Source of the DNA: Spirosoma fluviale
GTDB lineage: Bacteria; Bacteroidota; Bacteroidia; Cytophagales; Flexibacteraceae
Direction of reading: 5' to 3'
Assembly: GCA_945883425.1 (NCBI GenBank)
Contig: CAMCXM010000001.1
Location: 43,424 to 107,423 of the forward strand
DNA length: 64,000 nt
The notes beneath the pieces were generated by a model, which worked only from the letters and a program-made list of their open reading frames with translations, did not search any database and was not told the DNA's origin. The position numbers and the translations under genes are program-made. Within the stretch, counting starts at the first letter, position 1, and each line of letters opens with the position of its first letter. Below are positions 19,020-27,205 of the stretch, piece after piece.

Positions 19020-19050
19020 CAAAATTATACAAATTTTAGGCAGAATTCAA
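19020..19050 (-). promoter_or_regulatory. Bacteroidota-type promoter for the short GT5 operon
   Basis: On the minus strand, TTG (19050-19048), 20-base spacer, then TAATTTTG (19027-19020). Transcription would start near 19013, about 40 bases before the ATG at 18974. Confidence 0.55.
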
Positions 19051-19147
19051 TAAAGGATATAGCATTGCTGCCTGAAAGCACCTGTAACAGGGCCATAATC
19101 AGGCACTCAAACAAGGCCTTAACTAACTGAATTATAAATCAAACAAG

Positions 19148-19993
19148 GTGGAAATTGCACTACAAAAAGAATTTTTAAAATCATGGGTGCTTTCGGTTCA
19201 CTCGGAGGGTAAAACGATTGGTTTTGTTCCAACAATGGGCGCTTTGCACGATGGCCACCTCGATCTGGTACGAAAAGCAAGGACCGAATGCGATGTGGTG
19301 ATCGTCAGTATTTTTGTGAATCCCCTTCAATTCAACAACGCAGGCGACCTCGAAAAATACCCGAGGCCCATTTCGGAAGATCAGAAACTGCTTGAGGCAG
19401 AAGGTGTCGATCTTCTTTATTCACCGACGGCCGATGATTTTTACTCCTCTCCGTCCCGGCTTACGCTTGACTTTGGTTCCGTTGCCTCCGGACTGGAAGG
19501 CGCTATGAGGCCTGGTCATTTTTCAGGGGTTGGGATTGTGGTGGCCCGTCTGTTTCATCTGGTGTCTCCCGACAAGGCTTACTTTGGGGCGAAAGATCTG
19601 CAGCAGGTGGCGGTGATTCGTGCCTTAGTACGCGATCTGGATTTTAACGTGGAAGTCATTCGGTGTCCAACCCGGCGGGAAGAAAGCGGACTGGCCATGT
19701 CGTCACGAAATCTACGGTTAACATCCGAAGGACGGAAAACGGCTTCTCACCTTTTCAAAGCGCTCAAACTGGCTTCCGGAATTGAGGACCCTGTTTCAGG
19801 AAAGCAAGAAGCAGTCCGGTACTTATCACAGTATGCCGGCATAGAAGTGGAATATCTGGAATGGGTGAACGCTGAAACAATGGAAGTGTGGAACGGAAGT
19901 AGCCCGGCTCCGCACGAAACCGCCATTTGCATCGCTGCCTGGATCGAAGGTGTGAGACTGATCGACAATATTGTGCTGAACGATTTTGAGTAA
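19148..19993 (+). CDS. panC: Pantothenate synthetase
   Basis: Cytoplasmic enzyme joining D-pantoate and beta-alanine with ATP to give pantothenate, the precursor of coenzyme A. At 281 residues it is full length. All main motifs are present: FVPTMGALHDGH with the HxGH-type ATP signature, PLQFNNAGDLEKYPR, MRPGHFSGV, AYFGAKDLQQ, and the KMSKS-like GLAMSSRN. The start is GTG; no in-frame ATG precedes the conserved region. It is divergent from the GT5 gene. panD (aspartate decarboxylase), the frequent neighbour, is not adjacent; the next gene is a PBP. Confidence 0.95.
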   Translation: MEIALQKEFLKSWVLSVHSEGKTIGFVPTMGALHDGHLDLVRKARTECDVVIVSIFVNPLQFNNAGDLEKYPRPISEDQKLLEAEGVDLLYSPTADDFYSSPSRLTLDFGSVASGLEGAMRPGHFSGVGIVVARLFHLVSPDKAYFGAKDLQQVAVIRALVRDLDFNVEVIRCPTRREESGLAMSSRNLRLTSEGRKTASHLFKALKLASGIEDPVSGKQEAVRYLSQYAGIEVEYLEWVNAETMEVWNGSSPAPHETAICIAAWIEGVRLIDNIVLNDFE

Positions 19994-20168
19994 AATCCGT
20001 CAAAAGAAGGACCGTTCCTCTCTCATTATCCACCAAATCCCCGAAATTGAAAAGTATTTCCGCATTCTCTCCACGGGCAATGCAATCCATTTTGTAAACT
20101 TGCCGCTCTTTAGGACGGAGCCGGAATCCATCGGGCAACTGTTTCGGCCCATTGTTTCTTCGGAATGA
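19986..20168 (+). CDS. Doubtful small ORF bridging panC and the PBP gene
   Basis: A 60-codon frame from a TTG that overlaps the panC stop and ending in a TGA that overlaps the PBP start ATG (ATGA). It exactly fills the 171-base gap. The product (IIHQIPEIEKYFRILS in the middle) has no recognisable domain, signal or membrane segment. The overlaps at both ends hint at translational coupling, but a frame of this length can occur by chance and the TTG start is weak. Confidence 0.22.
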   Translation: MSKIRQKKDRSSLIIHQIPEIEKYFRILSTGNAIHFVNLPLFRTEPESIGQLFRPIVSSE

Positions 20169-22576
20169 AAGAACGAATCCTCAATTTCCTTCTCACCCTG
20201 TACGGGATTTTGCTCATGGGCCTGATGGTGCTGGGTGAAACCATACGTTGGATATTATTCTTTCTCTATATTCCCAAACCCAATCCTGCCCCTCCAGTTT
20301 ACTATGTAAAAGTGATGTGGCGGAATTTCGGACTCGCCATCTTTTTTATCTGGTTTTATTTTCAGGCAGTCGATCTCAATCTCTTCTGGTTATTCGGCAA
20401 AAGCCCCAGTCTCGCTGAACTTGAAAAGCCAAAACTGGCCGTAGCATCGGAAGTTTATTCTGCTGACGGTGTGCTTCTGGGAAAATACTACCGTGAAAAC
20501 CGCAGTCCAACAGAGTACAAAGAAATTTCGCCCTTCGTTGTCAAATCTTTGCTGGCCACCGAAGACATCACCTTTACTGAACACACAGGTGTCGATCTGG
20601 GCGCCACCGTCGGGATTGTGTACTACATGATCAAAGGCGACAAGCGGGGAGGAAGTACCATCACCCAGCAACTGGCCAAAAACCTGTACAAAACCCGTAA
20701 AAAGGAAAAACTGGGTGGAATCCTGAGTTACATTTCTGGCATCAAAACCCTGATCGACAAAACCAAGGAATGGATTACGGCCACAAAACTGGAACGCAAT
20801 TACACCAAAGAGGAAATCATGTCGATGTATCTGAATACAGTCGATTTTGGTTCCAACTCATTTGGTATCCGGACCGCAGCACAAACCTTTTTCAAAACCA
20901 CCCCAGGCCGGTTGAAAATTGAAGAAGCTGCCGTACTGATTGGTATGCTGAAGGCGACTACCACCTACAATCCACGAAAGAACTACAAGAAATCGATGGA
21001 TCGCCGGAATACCGTTCTGGCCCAAATGAAGAAGTACAACTTTCTCACAGGCAAGCAATACGATTCACTTTCAGCACTTCCAATCCGTCTGAATTACAGC
21101 CAGGAACCGCATCCGGATGGAGTGCTGGATTACTACGGAACCTATCTCACCACCAAACTCAACGAGTGGGCCGACACCAACGATCTGGACATTTACACCG
21201 ATGGCCTCAAAATCTACCTCACCCTCGACACCCGTTTTCAGAAGCTGGCAAAAGAATCGGTGGAAGAACACATGAAGTCTTTGCAGCGTCGGTTTAATGA
21301 ACACTGGCGTGGTCAAAACCCATGGCGGGATGAGAAAGGAAATGAACTGGAAGGTTTCATTGACCAGATGGTTCAGCGGACCGATTCCTACAAAATCCTG
21401 AAACGGAAGTTTGGAGAGCAGAACGATTCCATCCAGAAATACCTGAACCTGCCGAAAAAGATGGTGCTGTTTTCATGGAATGGTCCGGATACGGTGATGA
21501 TGAGTACCATCGATTCGCTCAAATACTGTAAGAAGATTCTACATGCTGGCTTTATGGTGATGGATCCGTATCGGGGGCAAATCAAAGCATGGATCGGAGG
21601 AATCAATTATGATTTTTACAAATACGACCATGTGAAGCAATCCGTTCGTCAGCCGGGTTCCACATTCAAAGCCTTTGTGTATGGAGCGGCTATGGAAAAC
21701 GGATACAATCCTTGTTCCAGAGTGCAGGACAAATGGGTGAAGTACGAATACGACGAAGATTCTGCTGGAGTTACGGTGCATAAAACCTGGATCCCGGTGA
21801 ATGCCACCCGTTCCTTCACAGGCGGCAATCTGACACTTCGCTATGCCATGGGCCGGTCCATCAACTCGGTGGCAGCGCAGCTTACTCATATGCTGGGGGC
21901 GCAAAAAGTGGCAGACTTTGCCAAAAAATGTGGGATCTCCACGCCGTTGAAAGCCACACCATCCATAGGATTGGGTCCAAACGATGTGTCGGTATTTGAT
22001 ATGGTCGGAGCGTATTCCGTATTCCTCAACAACGGTTTCTGGAACGAACCGACGCTGATCTCCCGTGTGGAAGACCACAACCAGAATCTGATCCGGAATT
22101 TCACACCGGTTTCCAAATCGGTGATGACCGAAGAAGGCGCATACAAAATGGTCCACATGCTGAAAGGCACCCTTCAGGAACCGGGAGGAACCGCACAGGC
22201 TCTATTCAGTTTCAACATTTTCTACGGAAATGAAATGGGTGGCAAAACCGGAACTTCCAGTAACCAGTCGGATGGTTGGTTCATGGGATTGACCAAAGAT
22301 CTGGTTGGAGGCGTCTGGGTCGGCGCTGAAGAGCGTTGCGTTCACTTCAGGGGACTTCGTCAGGGCGAAGGCTCCAAGACCGCTCTGCCCGTGTTTGGGT
22401 TGTTTATGGAGAAGGTGTACAGGAAAAAGGAACTGGGTATCCGGGTAGGCTTTTTCCCGAAAAAGAAATTCTCTCTGCCTTTCTGCCCGACACGTTCACC
22501 CAAAAAGGTGGTGGATTCTGCCGGTTCCATTGCTGATCCGGGCGAACCCGATGCAGCGGAATTAGAACTGGAATAA
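20165..22576 (+). CDS. Class A penicillin-binding protein (PBP1A-like)
   Basis: Bifunctional peptidoglycan synthase: GT51 glycosyltransferase plus transpeptidase. Two N-terminal hydrophobic stretches (about residues 5-38 and 55-80) anchor it. The GT51 domain has the catalytic Glu in LLATEDITFTEHTGVDLGA (about 133) and GGSTITQQLAKNLYKTR. The transpeptidase has SxxK (PGSTFKAF, Ser about 499), SxN (GRSINSVAAQ) and KTG (GGKTGTSSNQSDGW, Lys about 694), so both activities look intact. The tail is acidic and proline-rich. At 803 residues the size is typical. It is downstream of panC with a 171-base gap. mrcA/pbpA-type symbols are avoided because the exact orthology is unclear. Confidence 0.93.
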   Translation: MKERILNFLLTLYGILLMGLMVLGETIRWILFFLYIPKPNPAPPVYYVKVMWRNFGLAIFFIWFYFQAVDLNLFWLFGKSPSLAELEKPKLAVASEVYSADGVLLGKYYRENRSPTEYKEISPFVVKSLLATEDITFTEHTGVDLGATVGIVYYMIKGDKRGGSTITQQLAKNLYKTRKKEKLGGILSYISGIKTLIDKTKEWITATKLERNYTKEEIMSMYLNTVDFGSNSFGIRTAAQTFFKTTPGRLKIEEAAVLIGMLKATTTYNPRKNYKKSMDRRNTVLAQMKKYNFLTGKQYDSLSALPIRLNYSQEPHPDGVLDYYGTYLTTKLNEWADTNDLDIYTDGLKIYLTLDTRFQKLAKESVEEHMKSLQRRFNEHWRGQNPWRDEKGNELEGFIDQMVQRTDSYKILKRKFGEQNDSIQKYLNLPKKMVLFSWNGPDTVMMSTIDSLKYCKKILHAGFMVMDPYRGQIKAWIGGINYDFYKYDHVKQSVRQPGSTFKAFVYGAAMENGYNPCSRVQDKWVKYEYDEDSAGVTVHKTWIPVNATRSFTGGNLTLRYAMGRSINSVAAQLTHMLGAQKVADFAKKCGISTPLKATPSIGLGPNDVSVFDMVGAYSVFLNNGFWNEPTLISRVEDHNQNLIRNFTPVSKSVMTEEGAYKMVHMLKGTLQEPGGTAQALFSFNIFYGNEMGGKTGTSSNQSDGWFMGLTKDLVGGVWVGAEERCVHFRGLRQGEGSKTALPVFGLFMEKVYRKKELGIRVGFFPKKKFSLPFCPTRSPKKVVDSAGSIADPGEPDAAELELE

Positions 22577-22600
22577 TTGCCGGATCCGGAATTTAATTCC

Positions 22601-23857
22601 TTAAAATCCTCTCAGAAAATCCAGTACCAACCGATACATTTCAGGAAACCTGGCCAGACTCAGAGTGGATGCTTTGTCGTCCACATCATGGTAAAACCCC
22701 GGACCACCAAGCGAATACATGAAAAAGGCCGGAACTCCTTTTTCTGAAAAAGGGTAATGATCTGAGTTGGCCGCCTTACCGCGTACTTTCAGCTCCGGAA
22801 GATAATTTTTCGATTGATTGATGGATTTGAGGCGTTCAAATAATTCAGGATAGATCGAGCCGTTCACGACGGTTGCTCCGTTTTCGCCAAATCCCATCAG
22901 GTCCAGATTCATCACAAACCGGATACGCGACAACGGAACCAACGGATTTTCTACAAAATAAAAACTACCCAGTAAACCCGCCTCTTCTCCACTGAATGCA
23001 ATAAAAAGGACGGAGTACTTCAGAGGTTTGGCCGATAATTCCCTTGCCATTTCCATCAGCATGGCCGATCCGCTGGCATTGTCGTTGGCTCCTGGAAAAA
23101 TCACTGATTTCCCCAGCATTCCGAGATGATCATAATGGGCGCAGATAACCAGAAAGGAATCTTTCACCGAAGTTCCTTCCACCATACCAATCACGTTTCG
23201 AGCTTTTATCTGTGTATTCATCTGTGGCCTGAAATCAATGGAAACCACCGAGTCTGATGGCATCAAGGAGGATTTTTTCAAATGAATCACAACCGGGGAT
23301 TCCTGTGTTTCTGATAGAGTGTGGGTGAGCTTTTCTTCCGGTTTCAGGTACACGAAGCGGGAAGCTGCTGCTGATGCGGGTAGTTTTTCTTTGGGTTTGA
23401 GAATTCTTGCAAAGGTTTCCGGATTCATTTCTTCCTGTGTTTTCAAACTATCGGCAAGCCTGAATCGCAAGGTTCCTTTAAACGGGATGGTACCAGCAGA
23501 TGGCAGAAAATCAGTGCCAGCTTTGAGTTCCCGTCCGTTCATTCGCAGCCGGGGTTCCTTGGGAAAGAGATTCTGGCGGATGGTAAAATTCTGGAAAAAA
23601 GAACCCTGAACGGGTTTCAGTCCGGCCTGGAGAAACTGAGATTCAATAAACGATGAAGCCTTGAGATGCCCTTTGAAAAGATAACCCCGTCCGTTCATGG
23701 AAGCAGATGAAAGAATACCAATGTTGGTTTTAACCCGGTTCATATCCTGGGCCCAACCGGATACAGAGAAAAGGACAAAAAACAGACTGCTCAGTGCTGT
23801 CTTTTGAAAAATGCAGGTTAAAGATCGAAGACCTGAAGAGATTAAATATGTTTGCAT
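22601..23857 (-). CDS. Secreted M28 family zinc aminopeptidase-like protein
   Basis: Exported metallopeptidase with the two-zinc M28 fold. The ATG at 23857 gives a signal peptide (TALSSLFFVLFSVSGWAQ); the ORF's start at 23932 would run into the LysM gene. Metal ligands and catalytic residues are visible in order: CAHYDHLG (His, Asp), PGANDNASG (bridging Asp), FSGEEAGLLGS (catalytic Glu, ligand Glu), NLDLMG (Asp) and GPGFYHDVDD (His). The ~200 residues before the catalytic domain carry no motif I can name. Substrates are probably peptides in the periplasm. It is divergent from the LysM gene, with only 29 bases between the starts. Confidence 0.88.
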   Translation of the reverse strand: MQTYLISSGLRSLTCIFQKTALSSLFFVLFSVSGWAQDMNRVKTNIGILSSASMNGRGYLFKGHLKASSFIESQFLQAGLKPVQGSFFQNFTIRQNLFPKEPRLRMNGRELKAGTDFLPSAGTIPFKGTLRFRLADSLKTQEEMNPETFARILKPKEKLPASAAASRFVYLKPEEKLTHTLSETQESPVVIHLKKSSLMPSDSVVSIDFRPQMNTQIKARNVIGMVEGTSVKDSFLVICAHYDHLGMLGKSVIFPGANDNASGSAMLMEMARELSAKPLKYSVLFIAFSGEEAGLLGSFYFVENPLVPLSRIRFVMNLDLMGFGENGATVVNGSIYPELFERLKSINQSKNYLPELKVRGKAANSDHYPFSEKGVPAFFMYSLGGPGFYHDVDDKASTLSLARFPEMYRLVLDFLRGF

Positions 23858-23886
23858 CTCGAAAATCAAAATAACTGTTACCCGAT

Positions 23887-24531
23887 ATGAGTGCAATGCG
23901 ATCAACCGGAAATAAATCCGGCAACAATACACTGATTTTTATTGCCGGAGGATTAACCCTTTTGCTGATTGCTCTTATTTTCTGGGGCACCAGTCAGAAA
24001 TCGACCATTGATCAACTTCTGATGTCGGCCGCTCCAGACAGTTCCGGATATGTGGCCGATTCCAATTCTCTTCAGATTCCTGGTGAAAAAGTGGAAGAAA
24101 CGGCCCCGGTTGTACCCGACGTAAAACCTGTTGCCGTTGACTCAACTCCAGTGGCCGCAACGCAAGCCTCTGCCAATGACAGCAGTGCAAAGACACCCGA
24201 TCCGGTGCCAGTCCCGGTGGTATCGGACAACGGAAGCGATGTGGTGGTGGTCTACAAAATCCGGACAGGAGATACGATGTACAAGATTGCTGCCAAATTC
24301 GGAAACAAGCCCGCCGATATTATGTCATTAAACGGACTCACAGATATGAGTGTTCAGGCTGATAAAGATATAAAAGTGAAAATCAAAGGAATACATACAG
24401 TTGGGGGTGGTGAAGGCCTTTTATCGGTCGCTGAAAAGTATGCAGTGCCTGCTAAAAGCATTAAAGTTGCCAATGGACTTACTTCCGATGTAATACCCGC
24501 TGGGAGCAAGCTTATTATTCCATTAAAGTGA
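23887..24531 (+). CDS. Membrane-anchored LysM-domain protein
   Basis: Probably a peptidoglycan-binding envelope protein. One N-terminal membrane helix (TLIFIAGGLTLLLIALIFW, residues about 14-34) is followed by a Pro/Val/Ala-rich linker (about 55-120). Then come two LysM motifs: VVYKIRTGDTMYKIAAKFG (about 120-165) and a more divergent one from GIHTVGGGEGLLSVAEKY to the end (SKLIIPLK). A -7-like box TATGTTTG occurs at 23847-23854, overlapping the start of the divergent peptidase gene, without a convincing -33. No catalytic domain is present. Confidence 0.85.
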   Translation: MSAMRSTGNKSGNNTLIFIAGGLTLLLIALIFWGTSQKSTIDQLLMSAAPDSSGYVADSNSLQIPGEKVEETAPVVPDVKPVAVDSTPVAATQASANDSSAKTPDPVPVPVVSDNGSDVVVVYKIRTGDTMYKIAAKFGNKPADIMSLNGLTDMSVQADKDIKVKIKGIHTVGGGEGLLSVAEKYAVPAKSIKVANGLTSDVIPAGSKLIIPLK

Positions 24532-24752
24532 TTAAATCAAGAATCAAAATCATAAACACCTCTTATACTGAAACTTAATAAATCATCATCCTTTCTTAAT
24601 ACAAAAAATAATTGAAATAGTTATACGTTTTGAATGTGAATTTTCAGAACTTATTTGACAATTTAGTACAGACGGTTAAAAAGTTTTAATGCAGGCGACA
24701 GTTTAACTGATCCAAATTTGTTCGTAAATTTAGAACTTAAACTTCTTCAATT

Positions 24753-26819
24753 ATGAGTACAATTACATTAATCCAAACCGGAATTCCGACGCGGAATTCC
24801 AGGTTGCCGGGTGTAAAGTCATTATTCCTTATTACCCTGCTTTTTTTGTTTGCAATTGGAGCCAAGGCACAAACAACCATCAGCGCACCAATAACTACTC
24901 CTGTTCTGCCATTTACTATTTGTGCAGGCAGCAGCTTTCCGGTTTCCTTTACCACAACCGGCACTTTTAATGTGTCGAATCAGTTTCAGGTTCAGCTTTC
25001 GAATTCAACCGGCTCCTTTCTTTCCGGAACGGTTATTATCGGAACGGGGTCTGCATCTCCGATCAGCTGTCTTGTTCGCATTGGCACAGGTGCTGGCACA
25101 CAATACCGGATTCGGGTTTTGGGAACCTCTCCTTCAACATTAGGCTCCGGATCAAGTCCTGTTACACCTATCACTGTCCGATCCAAACCAACAAGCCCGG
25201 GAACGACCGCCGGAAGTCGCTGTGGTACCGGAACTGTGGCCATCAATGCAACAGGCTGTACAACCACACGCTGGTACGCTGCAGCGGAAGGAGGCAGTAA
25301 TCTGGGAACAGGCTCTTCTTTTACTACGCCTTCGATTTCATCCACAACCAACTATTTTGCTTGTTGCGTGGATGGCAACGGATGTGAAAGTATCCGGACT
25401 AGCACTACAGCAACGGTTAACCCGGCAGCCTCCATATCTTCTTATTCACCGACATCCGGAATTATCGATCAGGATTTAATTACCATTACGGGAACGAATC
25501 TATCCGGGATCACCAACGTGAGCTTTAATGGCGTCAGCGCCACCTTCTCAGACAATACAGCTACATCCGTATCAGCCATTGTTCCAATAGGCGCAACAAC
25601 GGGTCCTGTTTCTTTGACCACACCGTGCGGGGTTATTTCAGGATCAAGTTTTACCGTCGTGAAACCCAGTATTGCGACTCCAACATTTGGTCAGCCATCC
25701 GGAACCTACGATGTTGGATTTTTTACGACTCTTTCAACAGCGACAGCCGGAGCTTTGATTTACTACACAACCAATGGCAACAACCCGGTCGTCGGAACGG
25801 CATTTACCAAACTATACCAGGATGAACCCATTTTTATTGCCTCAACACAGACTGTACGAGCGATGGGATTCCGCAATGGCTGGACAACTTCCGGCATTAG
25901 AACCGCTAACTATACAGTGAACAACCCCAATATTGTGGCAAAACCAGCCATTTCGCCGGCAACGGGTTCTTACACGGGAGGACAAACTGTAACGCTCAGC
26001 TGCTCAACACCAGAATCTGTGATTTACTTCACCACCAATGGCCAAGTACCGGTTCCGTTTGTGAACACTCCGGTGCGTTACAGAGGTCCGTTCACTGTTT
26101 ATGATCCTCAAGTAACCATTCGTGCCATCGGAACAAGGACAGACTGGGCTGATAGTGATGTTGCTGTAGCCTTCTACACTATTTCTGGTGGTTCCCAATT
26201 AAGCGCCTGTTCTCTGAATCCACTTCCTGGAACATATGGTTCTCCCATTTCAGTTACCATAAGCAATGCGGATCCACTGGCTCAGATCTATTACACCACC
26301 GACGGAACAGACCCATACAAGCTGCTTCCATTGGCGAGACCCTATGCCGGTCCGGTTGCCATCAATTCTTCCCGCCCACTAAAAGCTCAGGCTTTCCGGA
26401 ATGGATTTGGAGACAGCCCACGCGTAGTAGGAAATTATACCATAACCGGCGGCAGAAAAGCTGTTGACCAGAGTCCGGCCGATGAGAATGGCATGTATTA
26501 CACAGAAAGTGTGGGTGTATATGGTGGAAATCCAGAGCCCACTGTCCTGTTGTCTGACAATAATTCTTCAGGCATCGGGGAGATGGATGTTTATCCAAAT
26601 CCAACAAACGGAACGGTTTTTATTGATTACGGAACAGCCCGTGAAAACATTGAAATCTCCATTTTCAACATGATGGGTCAGCAAGTAAAAACCGCTTTAA
26701 CCAAAGAATCATCGTTTGGTGCAGCTATGTTTCTGGGAGGCAATCCGGCTGGGTTCTACCTTGTTCGGATCAAAGGAGACAATGATTTGGTGACGTATCG
26801 AAAAATACAATTGAAATAA
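24753..26819 (+). CDS. T9SS-exported protein with IPT/TIG and chitobiase C-terminal-like domains
   Basis: Predicted surface or secreted protein, 688 residues. A long N-region precedes the signal core (SLFLITLLFLFAIGAKAQ). Then follow an Ig-like module (about 40-150) and a short CGTG...FACCVDGNGC module (about 150-220). An IPT/TIG-like domain (SYSPTSGIIDQDLITITGTN, about 225-305) precedes three ~90-residue chitobiase/hexosaminidase C-terminal-like repeats, each with an IYYTTDGTDPY-like turn (about 305-575). The end is a T9SS type A sorting domain with MDVYPNPTNGTVFIDYG and closing TYRKIQLK. No catalytic domain is visible, so adhesion or matrix building is likely (inference). It closely resembles the C-terminal ~630 residues of the next gene. 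A strong terminator follows. Confidence 0.85.
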   Translation: MSTITLIQTGIPTRNSRLPGVKSLFLITLLFLFAIGAKAQTTISAPITTPVLPFTICAGSSFPVSFTTTGTFNVSNQFQVQLSNSTGSFLSGTVIIGTGSASPISCLVRIGTGAGTQYRIRVLGTSPSTLGSGSSPVTPITVRSKPTSPGTTAGSRCGTGTVAINATGCTTTRWYAAAEGGSNLGTGSSFTTPSISSTTNYFACCVDGNGCESIRTSTTATVNPAASISSYSPTSGIIDQDLITITGTNLSGITNVSFNGVSATFSDNTATSVSAIVPIGATTGPVSLTTPCGVISGSSFTVVKPSIATPTFGQPSGTYDVGFFTTLSTATAGALIYYTTNGNNPVVGTAFTKLYQDEPIFIASTQTVRAMGFRNGWTTSGIRTANYTVNNPNIVAKPAISPATGSYTGGQTVTLSCSTPESVIYFTTNGQVPVPFVNTPVRYRGPFTVYDPQVTIRAIGTRTDWADSDVAVAFYTISGGSQLSACSLNPLPGTYGSPISVTISNADPLAQIYYTTDGTDPYKLLPLARPYAGPVAINSSRPLKAQAFRNGFGDSPRVVGNYTITGGRKAVDQSPADENGMYYTESVGVYGGNPEPTVLLSDNNSSGIGEMDVYPNPTNGTVFIDYGTARENIEISIFNMMGQQVKTALTKESSFGAAMFLGGNPAGFYLVRIKGDNDLVTYRKIQLK

Positions 26820-26840
26820 TTTTTCAGGCAGACCATAAAA

Positions 26841-26875
26841 AAAGGCCTGAAGCAAATTGCTTCAGGCCTTTTTTG
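26841..26875 (+). terminator. Rho-independent terminator
   Basis: Near-perfect inverted repeat AAGGCCTGAAGCAA / TTGCTTCAGGCCTT followed by a T-run, 22 bases after the stop of the T9SS gene. An A-run precedes it, so it could act on both strands. Confidence 0.9.
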
Positions 26876-26879
26876 TTGT

Positions 26880-27205
26880 CAAAATCCATATATTTTAGAA
26901 AGTCTGCCACTATCAAACAGATCGGGAAGTCAAGCTGTAAGACTTGAATTTTAACCAGTCTATGAAATTCAAAAAATATACGTTTACCTTTGCTGATTGA
27001 TAGTGTATGATGTTAATAAAACTATATTCGCTTGCAAACTACAGCTTCTGTAAATCAATTGGAATTGCCCTTGCATTCTGCTAATGAAGGGGAAGAACCA
27101 AAAAGTTTGTTTTTTACCAACAAGGAAACAAATGTACAGCCAAGCTTTTTTGCGGTTCAATACAGTTTAGTTTAAAACTCATCCACCTCTTTTCTTCACT
27201 TCGAA
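26880..27205. other. Intergenic region between the two paralogous T9SS genes
   Basis: AT-rich stretch of 326 bases without a credible ORF. A -7-like TACCTTTG lies at 26985-26992 but no TTG is correctly spaced upstream, so I do not call a promoter. I see no repeat or RNA gene in it. Confidence 0.5.

Noticed and set aside
19986-20168. panD at the expected position after panC
   Set aside because: The frame is too short and lacks the PanD GS cleavage context; panD is not here.
26985-26992. Promoter for the 1924-residue protein gene
   Set aside because: A TACCTTTG box is present but no TTG occurs 17-23 bases upstream.
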